Source: Hyphomicrobiales bacterium
Lineage (GTDB): Bacteria; Pseudomonadota; Alphaproteobacteria; Rhizobiales; Beijerinckiaceae
Reading direction: 5' to 3'
NCBI GenBank assembly: GCA_019247605.1
Contig: JAFBAS010000102.1
Span: 1 to 36,128, forward strand
DNA: 36,128 bases
Shown piece after piece: positions 18,927-25,956 of the stretch (position 1 is the stretch's first letter; each line of letters begins with the position of its first letter). Under the pieces are notes generated by a model. It worked only from the letters and a program-made list of their open reading frames with translations, was not told the origin of the DNA and ran no database searches. A program made the translations under genes and the position numbers.

Positions 18927-19646
18927 TCAAACGCGTTCGGAAGCGAGGCCGGCCCGCTTCGGCTCGCGAGCGAACGGCGTCTCGACCTTGCCCGAGCGCA
19001 TAGGCACGATGCGATCGCAACGCTCAGCGAGCGACAGGTCGTGCGTCACGAGAAGGAGGGTCGTGGCGCGCTCGCTTCTGAGTCGAAAAATGAGGTCGGC
19101 GACTTGCGCACCGGTTGCCTCGTCGAGGTTGCCGGTGGGTTCATCGGCACAGATGATCGACGGGTCCGGAGCCAGCGCACGCGCCACGGCGACCCTTTGC
19201 TGCTCCCCGCCCGAGAGCTCGGCGGGGTAATGGGAGAGGCGATCGCCAAGTCCCACCGCGCGCAATTCCGCGCTGGCCCGCTCGAAAGCGTCCTCGCGGC
19301 CCGCAAGCTCGAGCGGAACGGCCACATTCTGCAGCGCCGTCATTGTTGGGATGAGATGAAAGGATTGAAACACGATGCCGATGTTTCGACCGCGGTACTC
19401 GGCGAGATCATCTTCGTCGAGCAACGCAAGGTTCTGCCCTGCGATCTCGACCGTGCCGGCGTCGACCCTTTCGAGCCCGGCGACCGCCATGAGCAAGGAG
19501 GATTTCCCCGAACCTGAAGGTCCGACAAGGCCCACGGCCTCGCCCTGCCCTACTTCCAGCGAAATGCCGCGCAGGATGTGGACGCGCGCAGCGCCACGTC
19601 CCAAGCTGAGATCGACGTCGCTGAGCTTGATGACGGGTGAAGACAT
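18927..19646 (-). CDS. ybbA: ABC transporter ATP-binding protein (LolD/YbbA type)
   Basis: A 239-residue cytoplasmic ATPase for the permease downstream. It has Walker A GPSGSGKS (residues 42-49), a Q-loop in NIGIVFQSFHLIPTMTALQNV, the signature LSGGEQQRVAVARAL, Walker B SIICADEPTGNLD and the H-loop VTHD. The VxxxxFQSFxLIPTxTALENV-type Q-loop region and NLDEATG are those of the MacB/LolD/YbbA subfamily. The ATG at 19646-19644 opens the family start (SSPVIKLSDVDLSL). It lies in the same CATG as the plus-strand tesA start, so the divergent promoters must overlap the opposite coding sequences or one start is leaderless. No strong Shine-Dalgarno precedes it. Confidence 0.93.
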   Translation of the reverse strand: MSSPVIKLSDVDLSLGRGAARVHILRGISLEVGQGEAVGLVGPSGSGKSSLLMAVAGLERVDAGTVEIAGQNLALLDEDDLAEYRGRNIGIVFQSFHLIPTMTALQNVAVPLELAGREDAFERASAELRAVGLGDRLSHYPAELSGGEQQRVAVARALAPDPSIICADEPTGNLDEATGAQVADLIFRLRSERATTLLLVTHDLSLAERCDRIVPMRSGKVETPFAREPKRAGLASERV

Positions 19647-20379
19647 GAACCGATCCGAGACTGGGGCAAGCGAGCGAGCGCTTGCCCCGAAAGGGCAAAG
19701 GGTTGAGAGCGATGGCCGGGAACTCCGGCGGAAGCAAGGCGCTCTTCCATCCCGGCGGGCCCTGCTTTTCGCCGCCGCTTGGGCCTGTGCGCCCGTTGGG
19801 GACAGCCTGGCGGGCGCACCCATTCGCGTGGTTGCCTTGGGCGACAGTCTCACCGCCGGCTTTGGGCTTGCGGCTGAGGCGAGCTTTCCGGCGGTGTTGG
19901 AACGCGAGCTCGCCCCCCGCGGCAAAGCCGTCGCGATCGCCAATGCGGGCGTCTCGGGCGATACGGCGGAGAACGGCCTCGCGCGCCTCGACTGGTCCGT
20001 GCCCAAAGACACGCAGGGCGTCATTCTCGAGCTCGGCGCTAACGATGCGCTCCGGGGTCTCAAACCCAAAGATTGCGAGGCGGCGCTCGATCAGATCGTC
20101 GCGAGGCTGAAGTCGCGCGCCATCGCGGTGCTTCTTTGCGGCATGAAGGCCCCGCGCAATCTCGGCGCGGAATATGTCGAGGCGTTCGATTCCATTTACC
20201 CGAGGCTCGCCGCCAAATACGGCCTTGCCCTGTACCCCTTTTTCCTCGACGGCGTCGCGGGCGAGCCGGCGTTGACCCTGCCCGACCGATTGCATCCGAA
20301 TGCCGAGGGCGTGCGCGTGATCGTCGGCAGAATTCTCCCGGTGGTGGAGAGCTTCATCGCAAGCATCGAGACACATTGA
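19645..20379 (+). CDS. tesA: GDSL-type thioesterase/arylesterase, TesA-like
   Basis: A 244-residue SGNH hydrolase, predicted periplasmic, that cleaves acyl-CoA-type thioesters, lysophospholipids or aryl esters. The catalytic set is complete: Ser68 in GDSLTAGFG, Gly in AGVSGDT, Asn133 in LGANDALRG, and Asp214/His217 in PDRLHPN. The N-terminus is unusually long (about 58 residues before the first strand). It ends in a twin-arginine-like export signal, SRRALLFAAAWACA (residues 36-49), cleaved near LAGA. The only in-frame ATG before the domain is at 19645, overlapping the ATPase start on the other strand; GGGTGAAG at 19635-19642 may act as ribosome site. The divergent tesA/ybbA-ybbP arrangement is shared with E. 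coli. Confidence 0.9.
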   Translation: MNRSETGASERALAPKGQRVESDGRELRRKQGALPSRRALLFAAAWACAPVGDSLAGAPIRVVALGDSLTAGFGLAAEASFPAVLERELAPRGKAVAIANAGVSGDTAENGLARLDWSVPKDTQGVILELGANDALRGLKPKDCEAALDQIVARLKSRAIAVLLCGMKAPRNLGAEYVEAFDSIYPRLAAKYGLALYPFFLDGVAGEPALTLPDRLHPNAEGVRVIVGRILPVVESFIASIETH

Positions 20380-20421
20380 GCTTTCGCAAGGGAAAGAGTG
20401 CCGGCCCGGCGCTCGGTGGAG

Positions 20422-21525
20422 CTAAGCTACGGCGTTGCGCCACCCGGGGTTGCGCCTGAAGGCCTCGGCGAAACTTTCGCGCCTTGTGTCGACGGCGCGT
20501 GCAAGTTTCTCAAGCACCGCGACGCTCTCATCCCACCCGAGACAACCATCCGTGATGCTCTGCCCATGGACCAGTGCCTTTCCCTGCACGAGGTCTTGAC
20601 GGCCGCCGACGAGGTGACTTTCGACCATCACTCCGATGATGCGCCGATCCCCTGCTCCGACTTGCCGGCAAATGTCTTCGATGACGAGAGGCTGATTTTC
20701 CGGGTTTTTGCGGCTGTTGCCATGGCTCGCATCGATCATCACCATCGGGCGAAGACGCGCCCTCGCGATCTCGGCGCACGCGGCCTCGACGTTTTCGGCA
20801 TCGTAATTCGGGGTGTGCCCGCCGCGCAGGATGACGTGGCAATCCTCGTTGCCCGTGGTCGCCGCGATTGCCGATCGGCCCTCCTTGGTGACCGCCATGA
20901 AATGATGGAGCTGAGAGGCGGATAGGACCGCATCGACCGCCACACGCACATTGCCGTTCGTGCCGTTCTTGAACCCGACCGGACAGGACAGGCCCGAGGC
21001 CATCTCCCGATGAATCTGGCTTTCGGTGGTGCGCGCCCCGATGGCGCCCCAACCCACGAGGTCGGCGATGTATTGGGGGGTCGTCATGTCGAGAAACTCG
21101 CAACCCGCGGGCACGCCGAGGTCGTTGATCCGCGAAAGCAGGCTGCGCGCAATTCGCAAACCCTTGTCGATTTTGAAGGTGCCGTCGAGATCGGGATCGT
21201 TGATGAGGCCCTTCCAGCCGACCGTCGTCCTCGGCTTCTCGAAATAGACGCGCATGACGATCTCGAGCGCGCCCTGAAGGCGCTGGCGAACGAGCGAGAG
21301 CCTTTGCGCATATTCGATCGCTGCGGCCGGATCATGGACCGAGCAAGGCCCAATCACAACGGCGAGCCGATCGTCCTTGCCTTGAAGAATATCGTGCAAG
21401 GCCGCCCGCACCTCCCTCACGGTGCGGGTCGCTCGCGCGCCTCGCGGATATTCGCGCATGATCTCGGCGGGTGTGCTGAGTTCGTTGATTTCTCGGATGC
21501 GAAGGTCGTCTGTCGTGCGCAACAC
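20422..21525 (-). CDS. aroG: 3-deoxy-7-phosphoheptulonate (DAHP) synthase, class I (AroF/G/H type)
   Basis: A 367-residue enzyme for the first step of the shikimate pathway: phosphoenolpyruvate plus erythrose 4-phosphate to DAHP. It is colinear with E. coli AroG throughout. It has DDLRIREI at the N-terminus (the region forming the feedback site in the family), VIGPCSVHDP with metal-binding Cys61, MRVYFEKPRTTVGWKGLINDP, GAIGARTTESQIHRE, CPVGFKNGTNG, GNEDCHVILRGG, MIDASHGNS and IIGVMVESHL. The GTG at 21525 is preceded by GAGGAG nine bases upstream. Many alphaproteobacteria rely on the unrelated class II enzyme, so this may be a second, regulated isoenzyme. The leader contains an attenuator-like structure (separate entries). 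Which aromatic amino acid inhibits it cannot be read with certainty. Confidence 0.93.
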   Translation of the reverse strand: MLRTTDDLRIREINELSTPAEIMREYPRGARATRTVREVRAALHDILQGKDDRLAVVIGPCSVHDPAAAIEYAQRLSLVRQRLQGALEIVMRVYFEKPRTTVGWKGLINDPDLDGTFKIDKGLRIARSLLSRINDLGVPAGCEFLDMTTPQYIADLVGWGAIGARTTESQIHREMASGLSCPVGFKNGTNGNVRVAVDAVLSASQLHHFMAVTKEGRSAIAATTGNEDCHVILRGGHTPNYDAENVEAACAEIARARLRPMVMIDASHGNSRKNPENQPLVIEDICRQVGAGDRRIIGVMVESHLVGGRQDLVQGKALVHGQSITDGCLGWDESVAVLEKLARAVDTRRESFAEAFRRNPGWRNAVA

Positions 21526-21559
21526 GGTGATAGCTCCTCGAATGGGTCACCGGCGGCAC

Positions 21560-21586
21560 AAAAAAACCGCCAGAGACTGGCGGTTT
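21560..21586 (-). terminator. Intrinsic terminator in the aroG leader (attenuator segments 3 and 4)
   Basis: On the minus strand AAACCGCCAG (21586-21577), loop TCT and CTGGCGGTTT (21573-21564) form a perfect 10-base-pair stem that runs into seven T residues (21566-21560). It ends 34 bases before the aroG start codon and points into the gene, so it is a leader terminator and not the end of another gene. Confidence 0.85.
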
Positions 21587-21609
21587 CGGATGGTTCTTGC
21601 GGGTATCTT

Positions 21610-21693
21610 TTAGATCGCGCAAACCCTTTCGGCCGCCAGCCTGATCGGGCAGCTAAAGTAACGAGCAAAAGAGCTGGCGGCGTGATGGCGCAT
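21610..21693 (-). CDS. Putative leader peptide of the aroG attenuator (27 residues, Phe/Tyr codons)
   Basis: On the minus strand an ATG at 21693-21691 opens 27 codons closed by TAA at 21612-21610. Residues 9-13 are Phe-Ala-Arg-Tyr-Phe, encoded TTT GCT CGT TAC TTT; TTT is a less-used Phe codon in this GC-rich sequence. There is no good Shine-Dalgarno, and an in-frame TAA lies three codons upstream, so the ATG is the only start. The predicted promoter would begin transcription at or next to the ATG, giving a leaderless message like rhizobial trpL. Segment 1 of the attenuator lies in codons 5-7, just before the Phe/Tyr run, and segment 2 in codons 18-20. Translation is inferred and rests on the match of peptide, segments and terminator. 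Confidence 0.65.
   Translation of the reverse strand: MRHHAASSFARYFSCPIRLAAERVCAI
21633..21680 (-). promoter_or_regulatory. Antiterminator/anti-antiterminator segments 1 and 2 of the aroG attenuator
   Basis: Minus strand CCGCCAGC (segment 1, 21680-21673) is complementary over eight bases to GCTGGCGG (segment 2, 21640-21633). Segment 2 is in turn complementary over seven bases to CCGCCAG of segment 3 (21583-21577), which otherwise pairs with CTGGCGG of segment 4 in the terminator. The 1:2, 2:3 and 3:4 pairings are mutually exclusive, as in classical amino-acid attenuators. A ribosome stalled at Phe9-Phe13 would cover segment 1, free segment 2 and prevent the terminator. Confidence 0.7.
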
Positions 21694-21699
21694 GCCTGC

Positions 21700-21728
21700 G
21701 GTTTAGACCAAAGCATGACCTTTGTCAC
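21700..21728 (-). promoter_or_regulatory. Putative aroG leader promoter
   Basis: Minus strand GTGACA (21728-21723), 17-base spacer, TAAACC (21705-21700), which places the start near the ATG of the leader peptide (21693). The -35 is good and the -10 weak. A 9-base inverted repeat, CAAAGCATG (21709-21717) and CATGCTTTG (21775-21783), has one arm inside the spacer and could be an operator. Confidence 0.4.
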
Positions 21729-21923
21729 GTCGGACGAGGATGCTCCAGGGGTCCCGCGTAAAAAGCAAACGGGCCATGCTTTGCCTCAGTCTCCGCAACT
21801 CGCTAATACGTTTTTCGCAAGCGCTGACGGGGTGATTCACGAAACGATCGTGAAAGGCTCTCCGGCGTTCATTGCCCCGGCCTCCCCGTCCGAAGCCCAT
21901 TCCATCAATCCAGGATCTCCGCC

Positions 21924-23603
21924 GTGCCGTCAGACATCGAGATTGCCCGCGCCGCCAAGCTCCAGCCGATCGGCGCCATCGCCGAGCGCGCCGGAATTCC
22001 CGAAAGCGCGCTCGAGCCCCATGGGCGTTATATCGGCAAGGTCGGGCTCGACTTTCTGGCCGGGCGACAGACGGCGAAAGCGAAAAACGGAAAGCTCATT
22101 CTCGTCACGGCCATCAATCCGACGGCCGCGGGTGAAGGCAAAACGACGACGACTGTCGGCCTCGGCGACGGGCTTCGCCAGATCGGCAAGCGCGCCATGA
22201 TCGCGCTGCGTGAGCCCTCGCTCGGGCCCTGCTTCGGCATGAAGGGAGGCGCGGCAGGTGGCGGCTATGCGCAAGTCGTGCCGATGGAGCAGATCAACCT
22301 GCATTTCACCGGGGATTTTCACGCGATCACCTCGGCCCACAATCTGCTTGCGGCCCTCATCGACAACCACGTCTATTGGGGCAACGAGCTCGACATCGAC
22401 CCGCGCCGCGTCACCTGGCGGCGCGTGCTCGACATGAACGATCGCTCGCTTCGCCAGATTGTCTCGGGCCTGGGCGGAGCGGCGAATGGCGTGCCGCGCG
22501 AGGCCGGCTTCGACATCACCGTCGCCTCGGAAGTGATGGCGATCTTCTGCCTCTCGCGAAGTCTCGATGAATTGCGTGAACGCCTGTCGCGCATGGTCGT
22601 CGCGCAAACCTACGCGAAGAAGGCGATAACGGCGGCGGATCTGCAGGCACCCGGCGCCATGACCGTGCTGTTGAAGGAGGCGCTCGCACCCAATCTGGTG
22701 CAAACGCTCGAAGGCACGCCTGCATTCGTGCATGGTGGACCCTTCGCCAACATCGCCCATGGCTGCAACTCGGTGATGGCGACGCAAGCGGCATTGAGCT
22801 TGAGCGACTATCTCGTGACCGAGGCTGGGTTTGGGGCCGATCTCGGCGCGGAAAAGTTCTTCGACATCAAATGCCGCAGTGCCGGGCTCTCGCCCGCGGC
22901 CGCCGTGATCGTGGCGACCGCGCGAGCGCTCAAGATGCATGGCGGTGCGAAGAAGACCGACCTTGGCCGCGAGGATCTTCCAGCTTTGCGCAAGGGCTTG
23001 GCCAATCTCGGGCGCCATGTCGCCAATGTGCGCAAATTCGGCGTGCCGCCCATCGTTGCCATCAATCACTTCACGAGCGACACGCAAGCCGAGCACGACC
23101 TCATCGCCAAGCTCTGCAAGGAGGAATTCGATGTCGAAGCCGTGCAATGTCGGCATTGGGCCGACGGTGGAAAAGGCACGGTGAAGCTCGCCGAACGCGT
23201 CGTCTCGCTCGCCGACAGCGGGAAGGCCGCATTCAAGCCGCTCTATCCGCAAGCCATGCCGCTCGCGGACAAGATGCGCACGATCGCACGCGAGATCTAT
23301 GGAGCCGCCGACATCGCGCTCGACTCCAAGGCGGCTGCGCGCATTTCCGAAATCGAGGCGATGGGCTTCTCCGAGCTGCCGATCTGCGTCGCCAAGACGC
23401 AATATTCCTTCTCGGCGGACGCTTCGCTGCTCGGGGCGCCGAGCGGCCATGTTGTGCCGATACGAGAAGTGCGCCTTTCGGCGGGCGCGGGCTTCGTTGT
23501 GATGATCTGCGGGGACATCATGACCATGCCTGGCCTGCCGCGTCGCCCGGCCTCCGAAAAGATCGACCTTGACGCAAAGGGCGCGATCGAGGGACTTTTC
23601 TGA
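21924..23603 (+). CDS. fhs: Formate-tetrahydrofolate ligase
   Basis: A 559-residue cytoplasmic enzyme of one-carbon metabolism: formate + ATP + tetrahydrofolate to 10-formyl-THF, feeding purine, serine and, in methylotrophs, assimilatory C1 pathways. It has the P-loop [11 protein letters not shown] (residues 67-77), [36 protein letters not shown], the [18 protein letters not shown] block, HGGAKK and the C-terminal [24 protein letters not shown]. The GTG start at 21924 has AGGA at 21912-21915. Length is normal for the homotetrameric enzyme. The gene is divergent from aroG with about 230 bases between it and the aroG leader peptide; that gap holds a 6-base-pair hairpin (TTCACG/CGTGAA, 21836-21854) of unknown meaning. 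Confidence 0.97.
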   Translation: MPSDIEIARAAKLQPIGAIAERAGIPESALEPHGRYIGKVGLDFLAGRQTAKAKNGKLILVTAINPTAAGEGKTTTTVGLGDGLRQIGKRAMIALREPSLGPCFGMKGGAAGGGYAQVVPMEQINLHFTGDFHAITSAHNLLAALIDNHVYWGNELDIDPRRVTWRRVLDMNDRSLRQIVSGLGGAANGVPREAGFDITVASEVMAIFCLSRSLDELRERLSRMVVAQTYAKKAITAADLQAPGAMTVLLKEALAPNLVQTLEGTPAFVHGGPFANIAHGCNSVMATQAALSLSDYLVTEAGFGADLGAEKFFDIKCRSAGLSPAAAVIVATARALKMHGGAKKTDLGREDLPALRKGLANLGRHVANVRKFGVPPIVAINHFTSDTQAEHDLIAKLCKEEFDVEAVQCRHWADGGKGTVKLAERVVSLADSGKAAFKPLYPQAMPLADKMRTIAREIYGAADIALDSKAAARISEIEAMGFSELPICVAKTQYSFSADASLLGAPSGHVVPIREVRLSAGAGFVVMICGDIMTMPGLPRRPASEKIDLDAKGAIEGLF

Positions 23604-23655
23604 GCTGGCTTTGCCGGGGGAGCGCACGTTTTTGCGAGATTGAGGGGCTTTTGAT

Positions 23656-23674
23656 GCGGCCGGGCGGCCCTTTT
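23656..23674 (+). terminator. Possible weak terminator after fhs
   Basis: GGCC-GGGC-GGCC (23658-23669) followed by CTTTT lies about 55 bases past the fhs stop. The stem is only four base pairs long, so this is a tentative call. Confidence 0.3.
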
Positions 23675-23737
23675 GACGCCGCAGTTTGCTGGTGGTTATC
23701 TGGGTCGCTGGTGCGCTCGAGATCTGAGGAGGCGCGA

Positions 23738-24349
23738 ATGGGCTTGAAGCCATTTCTGGCGGTTGCCGTGCTTTGTGGTGCCTGTCTTCCCGCCAACGCG
23801 GATGACGCGACCCAGGCACCTCCGCTCCAGCTTCCCGCGTTTGCCCAGCAGCCTCAGGCAGGGGCCCCCAACACGCAATCCGCCTCGCCATGGACCGGAT
23901 TTTACGCCGGAAGCGAGGTCTTCGCCTTCTCCGGCAAGGGCGTGAAGCATGGAGCCGGAGGAGCGGCCTTCTTCGGATACAATCGCGAGTTCGACAATAA
24001 TCTCGTCATCGGCATCGAAGCGAGCACGGGATTTGCGCCGAGCGTGTTCAAGCACGGCCCCTATAGCGGTTACGAATTCGCCGCGACAAATGTGAAGCTT
24101 GGTTACGATATGGGGCGGCTCTTGCCCTACGTTACGGCTGGCTTCGCCTTCGCCAAGCCGGATGTGCGCTCCGGGTATCTGAGCGCGACCGACAGCGTCA
24201 ACGACCTCTTCGGCTCCCCTTCCAATGTCAAGGTCCTGGGGAGCGTCGGGGCGGGCTTCGACTATCAGGTGACCAATAATCTCGCCGTCGGCGTCGCCGT
24301 GTCGGCCGGCACCAACCGTGGACCGATTCTGCCTAGCATAGCGCCTTGA
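23738..24349 (+). CDS. Outer-membrane beta-barrel protein (Omp25/31-like)
   Basis: A 203-residue protein with a signal peptide (hydrophobic residues 5-18, cleavage after ANA at 21), a Pro/Gln-rich stretch, then an eight-strand-type barrel domain from about residue 50. The domain starts with WTGFYAGSEV, the hallmark start of alphaproteobacterial Omp25/Omp31 porin-family barrels. It continues with FFGYNREFDNNLVIGIEASTGF, NVKLGYDMGRLLPYVTAGFAFA and GAGFDYQVTNNLAVGVAVSAG. The ATG at 23738 is preceded by GAGGAGG at 23726-23732; an in-frame start at 23651 would add a non-signal extension. The C-terminus ends ILPSIAP. It lacks the aromatic-terminated last strand (usually ending in Phe) needed for efficient barrel assembly, so the gene may be slightly truncated. 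Confidence 0.8.
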   Translation: MGLKPFLAVAVLCGACLPANADDATQAPPLQLPAFAQQPQAGAPNTQSASPWTGFYAGSEVFAFSGKGVKHGAGGAAFFGYNREFDNNLVIGIEASTGFAPSVFKHGPYSGYEFAATNVKLGYDMGRLLPYVTAGFAFAKPDVRSGYLSATDSVNDLFGSPSNVKVLGSVGAGFDYQVTNNLAVGVAVSAGTNRGPILPSIAP

Positions 24350-24432
24350 GCTTACGGTGTTCAAAGACCGCCCCGCCTAAGGCGATGCCCGTACCCTTAG
24401 ATAAGTGTCTCTGCCCTTTTGATTGCTGGCGA

Positions 24433-25710
24433 TCAGCGAAGCGGCACGAAATCCAAGATCTGGCTCTGGAAAAAGCTGAGAGGCGCTTCCCATTTCGAGA
24501 GAGGCCCGACTGAAAAGACGGACGACGCCATGCCTTCCTGCACCTTCTCGCAGGCATAGATATCCTCGAGCATGACGTTGTTGGATTCGAGCGCGTGCAC
24601 CGGGCCGATCTCAAGCCGGTCCGCGCTGAGATTGAAGCCCTTGGCGCTCACTATATGAGAAGGCAATTTTTCCGGGTCCACCACGTTCATTTTTGCTGAA
24701 TTCGCGGGCTTCGTCGCACGCACGCGCGTGCGCACGAGACTCATGCCGGCGCTCACAGCAATCACGTGGAACGTGCTCCAGGTATAGGCCGTCTGTGAGA
24801 GAGCGATGTTTGGGAAGAGCCACTGGTAGGAAAATCCGTAGTCGGCGGGAATTCCTTCGATCACGGGCATCGGCTCGTCGCGATCCGCGTAGGATCTGTC
24901 CTTGTGAATGTCGGGCTTGAGCGGACGATAAAAGGCCTGGTGGCGACCTGAGGGTTGCCATCTCTGCTGCATGAAATCGCCGTCTCCAAGCGAGACGGAA
25001 TGAAGCAGCGGCAAATGATATCCATCGATGAAATTTTCCGTGACGATCTTCCAATTGGCGCGCACGCGGTAGGTGATGTCGGAAATTTCCACGAGTTCCT
25101 CGGGATCGTGCAGCCGCTCCTGGTTCGGCTTGAAGGGCCCGAGTTTGCCGGGAATCTCCGCGAGCCATTCCTCGAGCGACATGGCGCCGGGATCCGGGTG
25201 CACGAAGAGCAAGTTTTTCCAAGTCGCGACCTTTGCGTGGTGCAGGCCGTAAAGCGACTTGTCCAAACAGGGGAAGAGCTCCTGCTGATAAGGAACGCTC
25301 GCAAGCTGCAGTTCGCCTTTCAGATTGTACGTCCATTTGTGGTAGAAGCAGGAGATCAGACCACGCTGGATGTTTCCGGAGCCTTCGAGAAGCCGCGCGC
25401 CGCGATGCCGGCATACATTGTGGAAGGCCCGCAGCCGTCCTGTCATGTCGCGCAACACGACTAGCGCCGCATTGCCGCACTCGACCGTGATGTAGTCGCC
25501 TGGATCGCTCACATCCTCCAACATTCCGACGAAATTCCAGGTCTTTGCGAAAAGCTCCTCGCGTTCGCGCCGAAACCATTCTTCCGAGGTGTAGGCGGAG
25601 GCCGGAAGCCGTTGGCGGGGTGGTTTCGCCGGGTTCCACCACTCATCGATGGTGTAGGCGCTCGACCTCACCATCTCATGAAGTTGTGCCGCGCCTTTCG
25701 ATGCGCGCAT
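24433..25710 (-). CDS. Rieske-type non-heme iron oxygenase, alpha subunit
   Basis: A 425-residue oxygenase subunit. The Rieske domain (about 55-165) ligates its [2Fe-2S] cluster through Cys100, His102, Cys121 and His124 (CRHRGARLL ... CFYHKWTYNL). The catalytic domain has NWKIVTENFIDGYHLPLLH with bridging Asp229 and iron ligands His232 and His237; the third ligand is Asp383 in NVMLEDIYACEKVQ. Family members hydroxylate or demethylate aromatic or quaternary-amine substrates using O2 and electrons from a separate reductase. No reductase, ferredoxin or beta subunit gene is in the window, so electrons must come from elsewhere. The ATG at 25710 has GGAAGGGAG upstream; a TTG seven codons earlier is less likely. 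The substrate is not predictable. Confidence 0.9.
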   Translation of the reverse strand: MRASKGAAQLHEMVRSSAYTIDEWWNPAKPPRQRLPASAYTSEEWFRREREELFAKTWNFVGMLEDVSDPGDYITVECGNAALVVLRDMTGRLRAFHNVCRHRGARLLEGSGNIQRGLISCFYHKWTYNLKGELQLASVPYQQELFPCLDKSLYGLHHAKVATWKNLLFVHPDPGAMSLEEWLAEIPGKLGPFKPNQERLHDPEELVEISDITYRVRANWKIVTENFIDGYHLPLLHSVSLGDGDFMQQRWQPSGRHQAFYRPLKPDIHKDRSYADRDEPMPVIEGIPADYGFSYQWLFPNIALSQTAYTWSTFHVIAVSAGMSLVRTRVRATKPANSAKMNVVDPEKLPSHIVSAKGFNLSADRLEIGPVHALESNNVMLEDIYACEKVQEGMASSVFSVGPLSKWEAPLSFFQSQILDFVPLR

Positions 25711-25838
25711 CGCAAACTCCCTTCCGCGCAACCCTCCTCAGCGCATGCGGATATCGGCACACGCACACTTCCGTGCGGCACTGCGCTCGTAGGAAGCCAC
25801 TTCGATCATCGCATGGCGGCCATCGAAGTCAAACATTT

Positions 25839-25858
25839 TTTGTTTGTATAGAAACAAA
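25839..25858. promoter_or_regulatory. Palindromic operator-like site upstream of the Rieske gene
   Basis: TTTGTTT (25839-25845), six bases, AAACAAA (25852-25858) is a perfect dyad in an AT-rich patch. A second, shifted dyad GTTTGT-N6-ACAAAC overlaps it. It lies about 130 bases before the Rieske start in the 246-base gap to the nitrilase gene. Size and symmetry suit a TetR- or MarR-type repressor, but no such regulator gene is adjacent. Confidence 0.45.
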
Positions 25859-25956
25859 CTTTGTCGAGCCTCGGCGGTAGGCATGGCGCTCGCGAAGAAC
25901 GCGCAGCACCTTGCCTTCACTCATCCTTGAGCGAAGCGAATGCTCCACCGTGTGTG

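Noticed and set aside
21836-21854. TTCACG/CGTGAA hairpin in the fhs leader as a possible riboswitch
   Set aside because: A single 6-base-pair hairpin without conserved riboswitch core motifs; no folate- or SAM-class consensus was recognised.
21930-23891. 653-codon open frame antisense to fhs
   Set aside because: fhs is unmistakable on the plus strand; the antisense product has no domain signature.
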